Made by a program: the position numbers and the translations under genes
Notes under the pieces: generated by a model
The model's input: only the letters and a program-made list of their open reading frames with translations
Told to the model about the DNA's origin: nothing
Database searches by the model: none
Assembly (NCBI GenBank): GCA_033239525.1
Contig: BSYO01000005.1
Location: 24,286,519 to 24,350,518 of the forward strand
Length of the DNA: 64,000 nucleotides
Direction of reading: 5' to 3'
DNA from: Nepenthes gracilis
Lineage: Eukaryota; Streptophyta; Magnoliopsida; Caryophyllales; Nepenthaceae
Shown here: positions 61,320 to 64,000 of the stretch, piece after piece
How positions within the stretch are numbered: the stretch's first letter is position 1
How the letters are laid out: each line of letters begins with the position of its first letter

Positions 61320-64000
61320 ATTTAGACCTGCCTACAATCCAGTATGTGTTCTTAAGAAATTGTTCGAGAATAGTGGTGTTGAGTTTCTCGATCCCTTGCC
61401 TACCACAGCATTGAATACTTCATCAAATACCTTTGGTTTGATCAAATCCTAACCTTGTGCATTCCTTGAAAGACAACAAGTCAAAAACACTAACTGCCTT
61501 ACCTAATGCAGACAACTGTTGCCTTCGACCCACCAACCAGAGCCACTAGCTGCTGCAACAGGGAACTTTTGCTCTGTTCTCTTTCTTACTTCTTGAACAG
61601 AAGTAGGCGGTCTTCTTTGACTTGGTCAATATATTTTGATCTGGGGCTCCTAGTTCAGCAAGTCAGCACAAGCTAGGCTGCATATGCAGTTTAACTTGCC
61701 CCTATTCCTTGAAGATGTCCGTCTTATTTTTTCCTGTCTTGCCTAATGACTTAACTCACCAAAACTGAGCCTTTATTGAAGCAGAGCTGGGTCAAACTCT
61801 GCCAAATAAGCATGTGTACTCTTGAGATTAATCCACTGCCTCTTGCTACCAACTGCATATGGGTCCAACTCTCGGTCATTAAACGATCGAGGCATCCTTG
61901 GGCCTTGACCGCCAGTCATCCTCCCTCCACCATTGCTGCCACCTTTATTAAAATGAGATGACTAAGTTCTAAATTTTTCTCTCCCCTCCTATATATACTG
62001 GCTGTTTATTCTCTCTCGTTTAGCCATCTTAAACTGTACATTCTTCTCCTCATCACTAATCCACAATGTTGTTATGCCCACCTAAGCTACCCATTGCATT
62101 GAGCTTGGGCTTGCAACCCATTATATATTCATTTGAGTCTCTTTGAATTCGCTGTCTTTATTCTTTACTTTTTTTGCTCATTCAGATGGTTATATATAAG
62201 CTGTCAAACTTTTCCAGATGCATGGCTACATGCAGCAACATTCCCCCTAACATGGCCTTCCTTTAGACTAATGCCCCTCTACTAATAATTTTGTCACAAA
62301 ATTTACAGTTGGATTTATTCCCATCCCTTAACACAGGATCACAAAATTGCTAGCCCACATCACTCCCCTATTGATTCTGCTCCACCACTAGGTCCACTAT
62401 GTCCTCTGTCTCCTTTCTTTGATATTGACGTTTAAAAATATTTATAGGTATTTTAGACACCAGAATAAAAAAAATATTGAGAAATAAGGAACAAAAATCA
62501 ACAACTAACAATAATGAAATTCAAGAACAATTAATTGCACAATTTGGTTAAACAAAGTAACTAAAAAATTATTTTTTTTTCCAGAAATAAAAATAGGAAA
62601 AAAAAATTTCAGAAAAAATCATGTTGTTAAAAAAAATGAGAAAAAAAAAAAGAAATTTAAATTGGCAATTATCAATGATAAAATTCAAGAACAATTAATT
62701 GCAAAATTTGATCTAACAAAGTATCTTAAAAATGAAAATTTTTACCATAAGAAAATTTTTTCCTAGTTATAAAAATCAAAAATAAAAATTAATGAAAAAA
62801 ATCCAGAAAAAAAAATTGAGAAAGAGCTACAATATAAATCAACAATAATAAATTTCAAGAGCAATCAGTTACTCGTCTCAACTTGATCTAACAAAGAGTT
62901 GTAAAAACTGATTTTCTTAAGATTCCTAACATTCAACATAAAAACATGCAAATTAAGCTTTTAAAACACAAATAGATAAATTTCATATAAGTTTGAAGCA
63001 TAAATTTGAGTAGATCTTGAAATTTTGCCTTGGATATTATTTTAGGGTTTTGAAAATCATGGTTTAGATCTCGTTTTTGGGTCTAAAATTTGTAAGATGT
63101 GTTAGAAACACATATAAGCTAAATCAAGTGACAAACAATAGGAAAATGGACCTAAAACAACAAGTTGAGCTTTTTTTTCTCCCCTCATCAAGCGGTTTTC
63201 TAAATAATCTCAAATTCTCCACAATATCTGAGATTTCAAAAATGAGAAATGTTTGAAATTGTAGAATTAACGTGTATATTAATTAGTTGTTGATTTGAAT
63301 AAGGAAAAAAAATGAGTGAATTATAGATGGAATGGAAGAGAGGAGTGTGCATGAGTGAGTGACTATAGCAGGGAACTGAAGGATGAGTGAAGAGAGAGCA
63401 GAATCGGGTGTGGTGGGGTTAAAATGAGGGGGTGTGATTAAAACTCAGTCAAATATATTGGTCGATATTGTACTGGAACCGGGGAATGTTGGTATCAGGG
63501 ATGCCTCATATCAGCCAATATTCACTTCTATGCTGGGAGCCCAAAACTGTCTAAAATGGAACAAGAAATCTGCAGTGTCAAGGTACATTGGAAAAACAGG
63601 CATCATGAGCATCTTCAGTAGCATTGTACAAGGCATGCCTATTTTGAGGAAGCAAATTCCATGGCACAAGATTTCCAGAGTCAATAAATTTGTTGCACCA
63701 CAAGCCATTGGACAAATAAATGTCTTGAAATATTAATACACTAAACTGCCTCTTCCCAGGTCACTGTAGGCTATTGTAATCTAAGCTAATTATATGAGAC
63801 TTTGAAATATAGCGTATTTCTGTCTTTATACTTACCTATACATCTTATTCATTAACTTTGGTGCATTCCCTCATCTCTGAATCAATTAATCTCAAAAAAT
63901 ATCTTTAAAGTCCCCAATCCAAGAATTTTGATTTGGATAAAATATGTCAAATTTTGAAATGCTTTAAATATGTGGTCTGGAGCCATTGCTTTATGTACAC
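61320..64000. other. OSCA1 intron 8 continuing to the window edge
   Basis: No further OSCA1 exon is found up to 64000; the expected next residues (after the LKSFIHQSANQ segment) do not appear. 61320-62400 is less AT-rich, with CTATATATACTGG near 61990, and looks like a transposon remnant. About 62490-62900 holds three diverged units sharing AAATTTCAAGA(G/A)CAAT-like blocks. An ORF at 63434-63736 (+) has no family resemblance and is not called as a gene. Confidence 0.5.

Noticed and set aside
63434..63736. ORF of 100 codons near the right edge
   Set aside because: No family recognised on either strand; it lies within an OSCA1 intron beside repeats.

Overview
The window is AT-rich nuclear DNA from a flowering plant, probably a dicot. 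It has spliced genes with long introns, one plastid-targeted gene, and many plant-type transposons. The species cannot be named from the sequence. Four protein-coding genes can be traced exon by exon. They are a complete SBT2-type subtilase (+, 1507-13772), a complete malonyl-CoA decarboxylase (+, 14443-about 25169), a complete plastid RbcX1-type Rubisco assembly chaperone (-, 25208-28000) and the first half of an OSCA1/CSC1 mechanosensitive channel (+, about 40750 to beyond 60508). Exon phases are consistent in every gene: the subtilase totals 820 codons plus stop, the decarboxylase 548 and RbcX 173. The OSCA gene runs off the right edge after about 496 codons.

Layout: 1-1440 is upstream DNA with a decayed beta-tubulin fragment on the minus strand. 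1.5-13.8 kb is the subtilase, whose introns hold a fold-back element, a possible SINE and a MULE-like MITE. 14.4-25.2 kb is the decarboxylase, with a hAT-like element in one intron and an Au-SINE-like remnant in another. 25.2-28.0 kb is RbcX1, tail to tail with the decarboxylase and only 38 bp between stop codons. 28.0-40.5 kb is repeat-rich and holds a minus-strand Ty3/gypsy (Tat-like) retrotransposon with two LTRs (30314-31048 and 37283-38097), broken gag and pol, and a broken plus-strand antisense ORF. 40.7-64 kb is the OSCA1 gene, with introns carrying a solo LTR, SINE remnants, other LTR fragments and tandem repeats.

The order decarboxylase - RbcX1 - OSCA1 matches what I recall of Arabidopsis At4g04320-At4g04330-At4g04340, so this looks like conserved microsynteny stretched by transposons. 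The genes act in unrelated processes: secreted proteolysis, malonyl-CoA turnover, Rubisco assembly and osmosensing calcium entry.

The strangest feature is a mosaic tract. 34.1-36.24 kb, inside the retrotransposon, and 38.34-39.05 kb, beside it, both share collinear short blocks with 39.23-40.17 kb, interleaved with unrelated bases. This looks more like a blended assembly consensus than natural sequence. I found no convincing new biological system, no tRNA or rRNA gene and no CRISPR array.
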